Of a stretch of DNA of 64,000 nt, positions 19,160-27,138 are shown in pieces (the first letter of the stretch is position 1; the number at the start of each line of letters is the position of its first letter). The position numbers and the translations under genes are program-made. Source of the stretch: Trueperella bialowiezensis (GTDB lineage Bacteria; Actinomycetota; Actinomycetes; Actinomycetales; Actinomycetaceae); assembly GCF_900637955.1 (NCBI RefSeq), contig NZ_LR134476.1, positions 558,001-622,000 of the forward strand, in the 5' to 3' direction. Below the pieces are notes generated by a model. It had not been told where the DNA came from. It did not search any database and was given only the letters and a program-made list of their open reading frames with translations.

Positions 19160-19822
19160 TTAGGCTCCCTTCACGGCAGTACGGATCACGACGGCGCCGC
19201 CCTTGTTACCCGGGATGGCACCAGACACGAGGAGAACGTCGTTCTCGGTGTCGATTGCGTGAATGGTCAAATTCTGGACGGTGACGCGTGCGTTGCCCAT
19301 GCGCCCTGCCATGCGCTGGCCGCGGAAAACACGACCCGGCGTGGATGCGCCACCAATGGAGCCAGGCTTGCGGTGGTTGCGGTGCGCACCGTGCGATGCA
19401 CTGATACCTGCGAAACCGTGACGCTTCATGGTTCCAGCGAAGCCCTTGCCCTTCGACTTGCCGACGACGTCCACGAGCTGGCCGACCTCGAACGTGTCAA
19501 CGCCGAGCTCCTGGCCGAGCTCATAGGAGTCGGCATCGGAGGTGCGGATTTCAGCAACGAAGCGGCGCGGAGTCACACCGGCCTTTTCGAAGTGACCCGC
19601 AAGCGGCTTGGTGACGTTCTTGTTCTTCAACTCGCCCGAAGCAATCTGAACAGCGCTGTAGCCGTCGTTTTCTTCGGTGCGGATCTGGGTGACAACGTTC
19701 TTGCCAACCTTGACCACGGTGACGGGAACGAGCTTAGCGTTCTCGTCCCACACCTGAGTCATTCCTACCTTTACGCCGAGCAGCGCCTTCACGGGCCTGG
19801 CGGCGGTCTTGTTCTTCGTCAT
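19160..19822 (-). CDS. rplC: 50S ribosomal protein L3
   Basis: L3 reaches towards the peptidyl-transferase centre. It has [22 protein letters not shown] near the N-terminus and the central loop [55 protein letters not shown], the part that approaches the catalytic centre. 220 residues. It follows rpsJ by 11 nt. Confidence 0.98.
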   Translation of the reverse strand: MTKNKTAARPVKALLGVKVGMTQVWDENAKLVPVTVVKVGKNVVTQIRTEENDGYSAVQIASGELKNKNVTKPLAGHFEKAGVTPRRFVAEIRTSDADSYELGQELGVDTFEVGQLVDVVGKSKGKGFAGTMKRHGFAGISASHGAHRNHRKPGSIGGASTPGRVFRGQRMAGRMGNARVTVQNLTIHAIDTENDVLLVSGAIPGNKGGAVVIRTAVKGA

Positions 19823-19833
19823 GATGCGTTACC

Positions 19834-20142
19834 TCAGAGCTTGATCTCGACGCTGACATCAGCCGGGAGATCCAGGCGACGCAGGGTGTCAATTGTCTTC
19901 AGAGTCGGATCGACAATGTCGATCAGTCGCTTATGCGTGCGCATTTCGAACTGCTCTCGACTGTCCTTGTACTTGTGGGGCGAGCGAATAACGGTGAAAA
20001 CACTGCGTTTGGTTGGCAGCGGCACCGGCCCCACGACCGACGCTCCGGTACGGGTAACTTCGTCGACGAGCTTTTTCGCTGCGTTGTCGATGACCTCGTG
20101 GTCATATGACTTCAGACGGATGCGGATCTTTTGTCCCGCCAT
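19834..20142 (-). CDS. rpsJ: 30S ribosomal protein S10
   Basis: S10 (NusE), a ribosomal protein that also acts in transcription antitermination with NusB and Nus[35 protein letters not shown] and the [34 protein letters not shown] end are consensus. 102 residues. First gene of the S10-spc superoperon, with a leader of about 170 nt. Confidence 0.98.
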   Translation of the reverse strand: MAGQKIRIRLKSYDHEVIDNAAKKLVDEVTRTGASVVGPVPLPTKRSVFTVIRSPHKYKDSREQFEMRTHKRLIDIVDPTLKTIDTLRRLDLPADVSVEIKL

Positions 20143-20316
20143 GGCGTCGTCTCCCTCTCTCTACCTCGGTGTTCACGTCCCCCGCACCCGGGCGTGTCGC
20201 ACCTCTAGCGAGGTAGTAACGAAGCCCTATGCGATTGTTGTGAACCCATTAATGTGCCGAGGGCTTTTTGCTCCTCGGCCAAGTTCTTCAGCCCGCTTGC
20301 TGCGAGCAACTTGTTC
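20143..20316 (-). other. S10-operon 5' leader
   Basis: Stretch between the candidate promoter and rpsJ. A 7-bp stem (GCCGAGG/CCTCGGC, 20256-20279) encloses an AGCAAAAAGC loop. A GGAG-containing ribosome-binding site lies just before rpsJ. I see no match to the E. coli L4-binding leader and no open frame with coding character. Confidence 0.4.
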
Positions 20317-20345
20317 AGTATGGCAAAACCTGCGGCATCTCGCCA
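20317..20345 (-). promoter_or_regulatory. Candidate promoter of the S10 operon
   Basis: -10 CATACT and -35 TGGCGA with a 17-bp spacer, about 170 nt upstream of rpsJ. The hexamers are only moderate matches, so the position is tentative. Confidence 0.4.
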
Positions 20346-20407
20346 GTTCGGCGCGATGATGGTGGTCAATCACACTGATTCTTAGCTGCCTTTGACGGCA
20401 ATCACGT

Positions 20408-20425
20408 GCCAGAACCCGTTCTGGC
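20408..20425. other. Palindrome upstream of the S10 promoter
   Basis: An 8-bp inverted repeat GCCAGAAC-CC-GTTCTGGC lies about 65 bp upstream of the candidate rpsJ -35. It resembles a dimeric regulator site. The 2-bp centre does not fit the 4-bp centre of actinobacterial LexA boxes. Confidence 0.4.
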
Positions 20426-20485
20426 TCGGCCACCTACTTTACCTAAAAACGGCCGGCTCGGTCTAGTCGAAGCTCCTGTGAAGCG

Positions 20486-20528
20486 AAACACGGGTGGGGA
20501 GGCTTGTAGTGCCTCCCCACCCGTGTTT
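20486..20528 (-). terminator. Hairpin terminator after the phosphodiesterase gene
   Basis: A perfect 18-bp stem (AAACACGGGTGGGGAGGC and its complement) with a 7-nt loop, 19 nt beyond the stop of the phosphodiesterase gene. It separates the importer operon from the S10 operon. Confidence 0.8.
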
Positions 20529-20547
20529 TGGTTTCTTGCTTGCTCAG

Positions 20548-21450
20548 CTACCTGGCGGCGAGCATGAGCCCAGCAAGTTCCCACGGTTCGATACGCTCAG
20601 GCCAACTCGGCAGCGCACCGTCAGGGGTCCATGCTATGACCCAGGACTCGCGTTCGGCGTCGCTCGCACCGCCGTGTCCGCCTTCGTCACGGTGCCCGTG
20701 ATCGGTGGTCACCACTACCAGCCACTCTTCGGCAGGATTGTCTTCCGCGCGTTGCGCAATGATCGACACGAGCCGTTCGACATGCTTGTCCACTCGCCTG
20801 ATTGCCGCGCGATATTCCTCGCCGAGCAGTCCGTAGACGTGTCCGGCGTCGTCGACGTCGCAAAAATAGACGAAGCCGACGTCGAAGGCGCGCGCCGAAC
20901 GTAACTTGGCTGCGGCAATATCCGCAATCTGGGCGTCGACGAGCTCGTAGCCGAATGTTTCGCCGTCGCGAACAATCACGTTATGCAAGCCTGCATACTG
21001 CTGTTCCATACGCGGGTGGATAATCGGGCCGAGGCCATGCGGATCCACCAGTACCGGCCAGCCGGCGGCTGCGAACGTGTGCGTGCTCTGATCGGCATAG
21101 AAGGCTTGAGAAAGGAAGTCGGGATAGTTCCACGTCCGCCCACCCACGCACGAATTATCACGCAAGCCATGCTCAGCATGGGTAGCCCCAGTGAGGATCG
21201 ATCCCCAACCGGGCGCCGAAATTGTGGGCACTTCCATCTCCATGCGATGCCACGAGCCCTCGCGAGCAAGACGGCTCATCGCCTCGCCCACGCCGTCTTC
21301 CGCGACAATCGACCAGCGAGTACCATCCACGCCGATCAGTAACAGGCGCCGTTTGGGATCGCCGGGCTGTGCAGGTAGCTGCGTTTGCCTCGGAGCGATC
21401 GCGGCTCCTGTGTGCTCGTTACGCGCGAAGGCGTTCACGCCGATGCCCAC
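20548..21450 (-). CDS. Type I phosphodiesterase / alkaline-phosphatase-superfamily hydrolase
   Basis: Predicted metal-dependent phosphodiesterase or phosphonate/phosphate-ester hydrolase of the nucleotide pyrophosphatase family. Metal-site residues are visible: LLLIGVDGTRW (Asp), VPTISAPGWGSILTG (candidate nucleophile Thr), CDVDDAGHVYGL (Asp and His) and VVTTDHGHRDEGGHGG (Asp-His pair). 300 residues, with no signal peptide, so probably cytoplasmic. Its start lies inside the end of the ABC ATPase gene (16-nt overlap), so it is co-expressed with the importer and probably acts on the imported substrate. The substrate cannot be read from sequence; a phosphodiester or phosphonate is inferred. Confidence 0.85.
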   Translation of the reverse strand: MGIGVNAFARNEHTGAAIAPRQTQLPAQPGDPKRRLLLIGVDGTRWSIVAEDGVGEAMSRLAREGSWHRMEMEVPTISAPGWGSILTGATHAEHGLRDNSCVGGRTWNYPDFLSQAFYADQSTHTFAAAGWPVLVDPHGLGPIIHPRMEQQYAGLHNVIVRDGETFGYELVDAQIADIAAAKLRSARAFDVGFVYFCDVDDAGHVYGLLGEEYRAAIRRVDKHVERLVSIIAQRAEDNPAEEWLVVVTTDHGHRDEGGHGGASDAERESWVIAWTPDGALPSWPERIEPWELAGLMLAAR

Positions 21451-22538
21451 CTTTCTTCCAAGCGCCGGTAGACCGCAACCTCGTCCTCAGTTGGCACGTC
21501 AACCACCGTGTCATGGCGGGCAATGTGCAACGCAACCTTGTCGCCGACCGAAAACTCGGCAGCATCGCGGGCGAGCAGGTCGATACGCAGGTAGCCCTTA
21601 CCCAGTTCGCCTTGCACCGTGATCGAGGAAAACATTCCGCGCAACTGACTATCAATCACCGTGTAGCGCGCACTGTTATCCCGGGTCATGACGATTTGTT
21701 CCGGGCGAATCAGCGCGGTGGCCAATTCTCCGCGCGCGGCTTCCGAGCCGGCGTTAACAATCTGCAGATCGGTGTCGAGCACCCGCAGGGTGTCTGCCTT
21801 CACTTTGCCGATCACGCGATTGGCAACACCCACAAACTGCGAAATGAACGGCGAACGCGGGTGGAGATACAGATCTTCCGGAGTGCCGATCTGCTCGATC
21901 TGCCCGTTGCTCATCACACCCACGCGGTCGGCCATGACGATGGCCTCTTCCTGATCGTGGGTCACCATGAGAGTGGCGATTCCTGCTGACTGCTGGATTC
22001 TACGAATCTCATCACGCAGCTGTACGCGCACTTTCGCATCGAGCGCGGACAGCGGTTCATCAAGAAGGAGCACGTCAGGTTCGATGGCCAGTGCGCGCGC
22101 AAGCGCCACGCGCTGCTGCTGACCGCCGGACATCTGACTGGGGAACTTATCCATCTGGTCTTCAAGGCCCACCAGTTCCAACAGTTCTTGTGCCCGCGAG
22201 CGCCGTTCCTTCGTATCCTTGCCTCGGATTTTGAGCCCGTATGCAACGTTGTCGGTGGCGCTCAAATGCGGGAACAGCGAATAGGCTTGGAAGACGATGC
22301 CCATGTTGCGCTCCCGGGTTGGCTTGTCTGCCACATCTACGCCATTGATGAGCACTTCACCGGAGTCCGCGGTTTCCAGCCCGGCAAGCACGCGCAAGCA
22401 CGTGGACTTTCCGGAACCGGACGGGCCGAGTAATGCTACGAGCTCGCCTTCCTCGATGTCGAGGTTGAGGCCGTCAAGCACCGTAACATCACCGAAAGAT
22501 TTGACGATTTGTCGAAGTTGAACGTGTGGCTGTGCCAT
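21435..22538 (-). CDS. ABC importer ATP-binding protein (spermidine/iron/2-AEP type)
   Basis: ATPase of the importer encoded upstream. Walker A GPSGSGKST (about 38-46), signature [15 protein letters not shown], Walker B VLLLDEPLSALD, switch His in LMVTHDQEEA, and a C-terminal TOBE-like region (about 275-360) that often senses substrate or metal. 367 residues places it with PotA/FbpC/PhnT-type ATPases. It follows two permease genes and overlaps the phosphodiesterase gene. Substrate inferred only from neighbours. Confidence 0.93.
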   Translation of the reverse strand: MAQPHVQLRQIVKSFGDVTVLDGLNLDIEEGELVALLGPSGSGKSTCLRVLAGLETADSGEVLINGVDVADKPTRERNMGIVFQAYSLFPHLSATDNVAYGLKIRGKDTKERRSRAQELLELVGLEDQMDKFPSQMSGGQQQRVALARALAIEPDVLLLDEPLSALDAKVRVQLRDEIRRIQQSAGIATLMVTHDQEEAIVMADRVGVMSNGQIEQIGTPEDLYLHPRSPFISQFVGVANRVIGKVKADTLRVLDTDLQIVNAGSEAARGELATALIRPEQIVMTRDNSARYTVIDSQLRGMFSSITVQGELGKGYLRIDLLARDAAEFSVGDKVALHIARHDTVVDVPTEDEVAVYRRLEERWASA

Positions 22539-22571
22539 GTCACGCTTTCCTTTCTGCGGGATGTGCCCGCA

Positions 22572-23414
22572 TTATTTTTGCTGGCGCCGCTTTGTTTGGT
22601 TGGCAAGCGCTGAGATCGCGACGAGCAGCAGCCAAGTAATGATTGTGACAATGAAGGACAGCGCCGCCACGCCCTTCGGTGAATTCGAGGAGACCTCCAC
22701 CATGTACACCGGGAAGGTGTAGTGGCCAAGGAGGGACGCCATCGCAAATTCGCCGAGCACGCCCGAAATGCACAGCAGCGCTGCTGACAGCATTGCTACG
22801 CGCAGGTTCGGGATGACGGCTTCGCGGAGCGTCGTCAACGTGTTGGCTCCCAACGACGACGAGGCGGCGAATATCGTACGCAGGTCCAGTGATTTCACGC
22901 CGGCGTCGATCGCCCGGTAGCACAGGGGCATGACGATGACGACGTACAGCGGCACGAGCGACCACAGCGACGTGATGAAACCTGGGACGAGCGTCCGATA
23001 CAGCTCGGACACGCCAGAAACGAGCGCCACCGCGGGAACCACCATCGGCAGAATCGACAGCACTTCAGCAAGTTTCGCCAAGCGCGGGGCCTTGATGTTG
23101 AGGAACACGATGGTCGGCACGAGGAGCACAAGCATGAGGATGGTGGTAGCTGCTGTAAGTAGCAGCGTGTTCACCAACGCTTCGCTCGCCCTACCCTGCC
23201 CGAACACTTCAATCAGCGGATCGAATGTGAAGGGCTGGCCCGGCCGTGAAAAACCATAGGTCGCCGCCGCGATCCACGGCAGTAACAGCCCGCACAATGA
23301 CACGGCGAGGATAGCTAAGGACGCCCAGTTGTAGTCTCCTGAGGCGGCCAGCCCCCGAGCCTTGCCGGCGGGCCGTTTCGCCGAAGCGGGGGTGGTCACT
23401 AGTTGCTCAGCCAT
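22572..23414 (-). CDS. ABC importer permease 2
   Basis: Inner-membrane permease, 280 residues with about six hydrophobic segments. The EAA loop that contacts the ATPase is IFAASSSLGANTLTTLREAVIPNLRVA. A basic N-terminal stretch (AKRPAGKARG) precedes the first helix. It overlaps the end of permease 1 by 16 nt. The two permeases resemble PotB/PotC and PhnU/PhnV pairs, so the complex is heterodimeric. Confidence 0.92.
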   Translation of the reverse strand: MAEQLVTTPASAKRPAGKARGLAASGDYNWASLAILAVSLCGLLLPWIAAATYGFSRPGQPFTFDPLIEVFGQGRASEALVNTLLLTAATTILMLVLLVPTIVFLNIKAPRLAKLAEVLSILPMVVPAVALVSGVSELYRTLVPGFITSLWSLVPLYVVIVMPLCYRAIDAGVKSLDLRTIFAASSSLGANTLTTLREAVIPNLRVAMLSAALLCISGVLGEFAMASLLGHYTFPVYMVEVSSNSPKGVAALSFIVTIITWLLLVAISALANQTKRRQQK

Positions 23415-24313
23415 TGATCACTCTTTCTCGTGAGGTAGAAGCGCAAGCCCATCGCCGCCAAGATGATGATCATCATCCAGGTGACGAGGCCGGCTGCCAG
23501 ACCCGGGTTGAGGAGGACGTTGCCGCTGATGTAGAAGCCGATGAGGATCGGCACGAGGTTCAACGAGCCACCTGCGAGCGCGTAGGCGGTCGCATACGCG
23601 GCGAAGGCATTCGCGAACAGCAGCAGGAACGATCCCAGAATGGACGGCCAGAGCACTGGGATGACGACGTCGCGCAGGTACTGCGACTTCGTCGCACCCA
23701 ACGATTGTGCGGCTTCCGCCCACTGTTTCTTAATTCCACCCAGCGCGGGCAGCTTCAAGATCGCCATGAGCGGGATCTGGAAATACAGGTACACGAGGGC
23801 AACTCCGGAGAAGCCGGTTAACGAGAAGTTGTCCAGCAGCCCGGGGAAGATCTTGTTAACCGCCGTCGTCATGATTCCGTACGTGCCCAGCAAGGCCACG
23901 AACGCGTAGGCCAAGTTGACACCACCCGATTGCGAGGCAAGCGCCGAGAAGCTGTTGACCAGCGAGGTCAGCCACTTCGGCTTACGCGCGGTTTGTAGCG
24001 CCCACGCCAACGGGACACCCAAAACAGCACCAATGAACGCGGTGATAACGGACAGGTTCGCCGTCGTGATAAACGCCGAACGATGAGTCTCATCCATCGC
24101 CTGCGCCATGGTCTGAAGCGAAAAACCGCCCGTAGGACCTTGGAAAGCCGTGATGAGATTGGCGATCAGCGGGAATATGAGGAAGAAGGCCATGAAGAGA
24201 AGGAACGGCAGAGCGCCTGCCCACGAGCCGGTGGTCACCGACTTCCACGGCAGGCGCCTACGCCGCTTTCCATGAGCCTTCTCCTGCTCAGCAGGATGGG
24301 CTATGGATGTCAT
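23399..24313 (-). CDS. ABC importer permease 1
   Basis: First permease of the importer, 304 residues. A charged N-terminus (EKAHGKRRRRLPWKS) is followed by about six transmembrane helices. The EAA motif is EAAQSLGATKSQYLRDVVIPVLWPSILG. It starts one base after the binding-protein stop, so the two are tightly coupled. Pairs with permease 2. Confidence 0.92.
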   Translation of the reverse strand: MTSIAHPAEQEKAHGKRRRRLPWKSVTTGSWAGALPFLLFMAFFLIFPLIANLITAFQGPTGGFSLQTMAQAMDETHRSAFITTANLSVITAFIGAVLGVPLAWALQTARKPKWLTSLVNSFSALASQSGGVNLAYAFVALLGTYGIMTTAVNKIFPGLLDNFSLTGFSGVALVYLYFQIPLMAILKLPALGGIKKQWAEAAQSLGATKSQYLRDVVIPVLWPSILGSFLLLFANAFAAYATAYALAGGSLNLVPILIGFYISGNVLLNPGLAAGLVTWMMIIILAAMGLRFYLTRKSDQWLSN

Positions 24314-24314
24314 T

Positions 24315-25454
24315 TTAGTACTTCACCTTCTGCGCCCACTGGGTTGCGATCACCTGGTTGGCTGCGTCACCCTGCTCGGCAGTCGGCAGCTTAACCTTCT
24401 CGATGATCTTCGGATCCGGCAGCGACGCCAGAGCTTCGTCAGAGAGCTTGCCAGCCTCGGCTAGTTCGTTGAAACGAGCTGGGATAGCACCACCCAGTGC
24501 GTACTGTTCGGCGCCTTCATCCGAGGTCAGCCAGTCCACCCACAGGCGTGCAGCGTTCGGTTGCGGAGAGTTGATCGTGACCGGCTGAGCGTAGTAGTTA
24601 CCGAACACGCCGTCTTCAAGCACGAAGTACTCGAAGTTCACGCCGTCAGCCTTCAGCTGCTCCTCGCGGCCAAGCCAGTTGTAGTTCCAGTCGAAGATGA
24701 TGGCAGCTTCACCCTGCGTCATGCCGGCAGCCGCACTGGAGACGGACACGAGGTTTCCGCTTTCCGCCAGCTCAGCAAAGAAGTCAATACCAGGTTCGAT
24801 GTCGTCCAGCGACCCACCGTTAGCCAGCGACGCCGCGAACACCGCAGCAATCGAGGAAGCACCCTGACGCGGGTCACCCGGGATAGCAATCTGGCCCTTG
24901 TACTTCGGATCACGCAGATCGTCGAACGTCTTCGGCACCTCGTCTACGAGGTCCATGTTCACACCAATCGAGATCACACCATAGTAGGCGCCCACCCAAT
25001 TGCCATCCGGATCCTTCAGGTTGTCCGGGATCGAATCCCAGTTCGACGGCTTGTACGGCTCCACGAGACCACGCTGAATCGCCGCGTTCGTGAACGAGTA
25101 TCCAATATCGAGAACGTCAGGCTGCGTGCTCTGCCCCTTGAGGTTCTCCACCGCCTGCAACTCTTCAGCAGACGACGCATCCGGAGAATCGACGACAACC
25201 TCGACCCCGTACTTTTCTTCGAAACCTGCAAAGTGGCCAGCGTAGTTTGCCCACGTCTCAGGGTAAGCAATGAGGCGGACCTGGCCCTCTTCCTTCGCCT
25301 TTGCTGCGATCTCGTCAAAATCCTTGCCGATCTTGTCAGAATCCGTGGCACCGCCGTCGTCGCCACCACATGCTGCTAGCGAGAATGCCATGACAGCTGC
25401 GACACCGAGGCTCAGAGTACGCTTCAAACCTTTACGCGTATGTGTGAAAGACAT
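24315..25454 (-). CDS. ABC importer substrate-binding lipoprotein
   Basis: Extracellular binding protein of the PotD/iron/2-aminoethylphosphonate (family 1) class. The start is the ATG after AAAGGA, giving MSFTHTRKGLKRTLSLGVAAVMAFSLAAC; the lipobox cysteine is about residue 29. The body shows the binding-protein fold cues LKGQSTQPDVLDIGYSFTNAAIQRGL and AIPGDPRQGASSIAAVFAASL. About 379 residues. First gene of a five-gene unit with two permeases, the ATPase and the phosphodiesterase. The frame is open about 22 codons further upstream, without signal-peptide character. Confidence 0.92.
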   Translation of the reverse strand: MSFTHTRKGLKRTLSLGVAAVMAFSLAACGGDDGGATDSDKIGKDFDEIAAKAKEEGQVRLIAYPETWANYAGHFAGFEEKYGVEVVVDSPDASSAEELQAVENLKGQSTQPDVLDIGYSFTNAAIQRGLVEPYKPSNWDSIPDNLKDPDGNWVGAYYGVISIGVNMDLVDEVPKTFDDLRDPKYKGQIAIPGDPRQGASSIAAVFAASLANGGSLDDIEPGIDFFAELAESGNLVSVSSAAAGMTQGEAAIIFDWNYNWLGREEQLKADGVNFEYFVLEDGVFGNYYAQPVTINSPQPNAARLWVDWLTSDEGAEQYALGGAIPARFNELAEAGKLSDEALASLPDPKIIEKVKLPTAEQGDAANQVIATQWAQKVKY

Positions 25455-25501
25455 GAGTTTCCTTTCCAGAGGCGATTCTGTTCGCCGTCTAGTAGGGAGT
25501 G

Positions 25502-25507
25502 TGTCAA
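25502..25507 (-). promoter_or_regulatory. Perfect -35 hexamer upstream of the binding-protein gene
   Basis: TTGACA lies about 48 nt upstream of the binding-protein start, but no good -10 sits at 16-18 bp. Further upstream (about 25550-25560) an AGGTCTAGCT near-palindrome resembles half-sites of GntR/HutC-type regulators. An activator-dependent or repressed promoter is possible; tentative. Confidence 0.3.
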
Positions 25508-25581
25508 GGTGAAACAACACGCTGGTTTCGCGAAAGTAAATAAAAAGAAATTTGAGCTAGACCTTTAGAAAATGTTGCCAA

Positions 25582-26331
25582 TCACTCACTTGGCTCGGTG
25601 CGCACGATAATCCTGCCAGCCCCAAATCGCATGAGATCCTCAGAATATTCGACAACCGCGCCGCTCTTATCCCGCGCCACCCGTTGGATTCTCAGTAGCT
25701 GGCGGGCGTAATTGACTCCCATGAGTTCTTTTTCCGCGGCCGAGCAACGGGCCACCACCAGCTCCTCCACTTTCGACACCGGGCGCCTGTCATATTCGCC
25801 TAGCAACTCGTAGATCGACATCGAGAGGTCGCGTTCCAACAGGTCCGGAAATAGGGACGCCGGAAAATACGAGTTTTCTAGGAGGGTGGGTACGCCTCGC
25901 ACGCTTCTGAGGCGGACGACGTTGAACACGCCGCTGCCTTCCGCGATCTCGAGCGCATGGCTGACTTCGGGGCTCGCGTCTTCTTCTGCCGCGTGCATGA
26001 CCACCGATTCCACACGCTGGCCGCGCTTTCTCAGTTGAGGCAAAATCCCGTCGATACGGTTGAGTTCAATTCGTGGCGGAGCCGCACACACGAACGTGCC
26101 ACCACCGCGCCCACGTTTGCGTTCGATGAGACCTTCGGACTCTAGTACATCGAGCGCTTGGCGCAATGTCATTCTAGCGACGCCGTACATGGCAGCCAGG
26201 TCGACTTCGGGCGGGAGCTGGTCGCCCGGGCGAATATCGCCGTCGTCAATTCTGGTGCGTAAATCTTCAGCTATCCGCACGTAAACGGGTTTGCCTGCAC
26301 CCGTGGGTTCCAGTCTTTTCTTGACGCTCAC
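25582..26331 (-). CDS. GntR-family (HutC/UTRA) transcriptional regulator
   Basis: One-domain winged helix plus ligand sensor. The GntR helix-turn-helix is at about 18-85 (YVRIAEDLRTRIDDGDIRPGDQLPPEVDLAAMYGVARMTLRQALDVLESEGLIERKRGRGGGTFV). The UTRA effector domain fills about 95-245. 249 residues. Its start overlaps the HAD gene stop by 4 nt. PhnF/PhnR-type UTRA regulators often control phosphonate or phosphate-ester uptake, so it probably represses the importer operon and responds to its substrate (inference). Confidence 0.93.
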   Translation of the reverse strand: MSVKKRLEPTGAGKPVYVRIAEDLRTRIDDGDIRPGDQLPPEVDLAAMYGVARMTLRQALDVLESEGLIERKRGRGGGTFVCAAPPRIELNRIDGILPQLRKRGQRVESVVMHAAEEDASPEVSHALEIAEGSGVFNVVRLRSVRGVPTLLENSYFPASLFPDLLERDLSMSIYELLGEYDRRPVSKVEELVVARCSAAEKELMGVNYARQLLRIQRVARDKSGAVVEYSEDLMRFGAGRIIVRTEPSE

Positions 26332-26969
26332 AAGAAGGCAGCCAGTTTAACCAACGGCGTCTCGTTCACGTTCACCACGTGAGCCCCGCTAGCTCGCGCT
26401 GCAGCGAGTCCCGTCTTGGAGTCTTCGAACGCTAGGCAACGCTCCGGATCTGCCGCTAAACGCTGCGCACCCAGCAGATACGGCGCCGGATCGGGCTTGC
26501 CCGGCACGTCGTCGGTACCGGTCACGACGGCGTTGAAGTACGTGTCGTCCAGCGCGCCGAGGGCGACGTCGACGAGCTCCTTTTCCGTCGCGGTCACGAG
26601 CGCCTGTGGGATGCCCGCCATGCGGAACGCGGTCAGGAGCTCGTGGGCGCCCGGCAGCAGCTGGGCGCAGGAGTAGACCTCGTTCTTGAGCCGCTCGGAC
26701 AGCACGGCGAAAATCTGGTGCGGGTCCGGGCGCGTGCCCGTGCCGCGCTCGACGGCGTCGGCCATCCGCATCGAGTGGTTATGACTGTTGGCTCCGGCGA
26801 TGTATACCGAATCGTCGTCGTCCCACACGCCGCCGACGGCGAGCACCACTTCGGCCGTCATCTCCACCCATTCGGCCTCGCTGTCCATGATCGTTCCGTC
26901 CATGTCCCATAAGACGGCAGCGGGCGTTCCTTCAAACCCAAGTTGGGCAAACACGTCGTTGACAGCCAT
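26328..26969 (-). CDS. HAD-superfamily phosphatase (phosphoglycolate-phosphatase-like)
   Basis: Predicted cytoplasmic phosphohydrolase, subfamily IA. Motif I VLWDMDGTIMDSE (nucleophile Asp), motif II ALVTATEKE, the Lys in VPGKPDPAPY and motif IV CLAFEDSKTGLAAARA are all intact, with a helical cap between motifs I and II. 213 residues. Encoded first, directly ahead of the GntR gene, so it may dephosphorylate a product of the neighbouring importer-phosphodiesterase pathway. The substrate is not visible. Confidence 0.92.
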   Translation of the reverse strand: MAVNDVFAQLGFEGTPAAVLWDMDGTIMDSEAEWVEMTAEVVLAVGGVWDDDDSVYIAGANSHNHSMRMADAVERGTGTRPDPHQIFAVLSERLKNEVYSCAQLLPGAHELLTAFRMAGIPQALVTATEKELVDVALGALDDTYFNAVVTGTDDVPGKPDPAPYLLGAQRLAADPERCLAFEDSKTGLAAARASGAHVVNVNETPLVKLAAFL

Positions 26970-26975
26970 GGCTTC

Positions 26976-26997
26976 AGCCTATCAAGCAGTGCGCACT
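26976..26997 (-). promoter_or_regulatory. Leaderless promoter and palindrome for the HAD-GntR genes
   Basis: TAGGCT (-10) is separated from the ATG by only 6 nt, implying a leaderless transcript. A perfect 10-bp palindrome AGTGCGCACT (26988-26997) lies in the spacer and could be an operator. No strong -35 is seen. Confidence 0.4.
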
Positions 26998-27062
26998 TTC
27001 CCACGGCCTGTTTAAGCCGTGGCTGAGGAACAGCGCCTAGCGCAACTGAGCATAGCAACCAC

Positions 27063-27091
27063 TTGACGTGATGTAGTAGGTCTACTACATT
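27063..27091 (+). promoter_or_regulatory. Promoter of the ABC-2 exporter operon
   Basis: -35 TTGACG and -10 TACATT with an exact 17-bp spacer, about 50 nt upstream of the ATPase start. It overlaps a 20-bp palindrome. Confidence 0.7.
27071..27090. promoter_or_regulatory. 20-bp palindromic operator over the exporter promoter
   Basis: A perfect inverted repeat ATGTAGTAG-GT-CTACTACAT covers the spacer and most of the -10. A third TAGTAG follows at 27092-27097. Binding here would block RNA polymerase. The XRE protein encoded at the end of the operon is one candidate ligand; a GntR/YtrA-type regulator elsewhere is another. Confidence 0.7.
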
Positions 27092-27138
27092 TAGTAGCGT
27101 TGCTTAGTTGTTTTGGATTACACACAGAGAGGCTTGCC

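Noticed and set aside
20408-20425. LexA (SOS) box upstream of rpsJ
   Set aside because: Actinobacterial LexA sites have a 4-bp centre between GAAC and GTTC. Here the centre is 2 bp, and there is no damage-related gene beside it.
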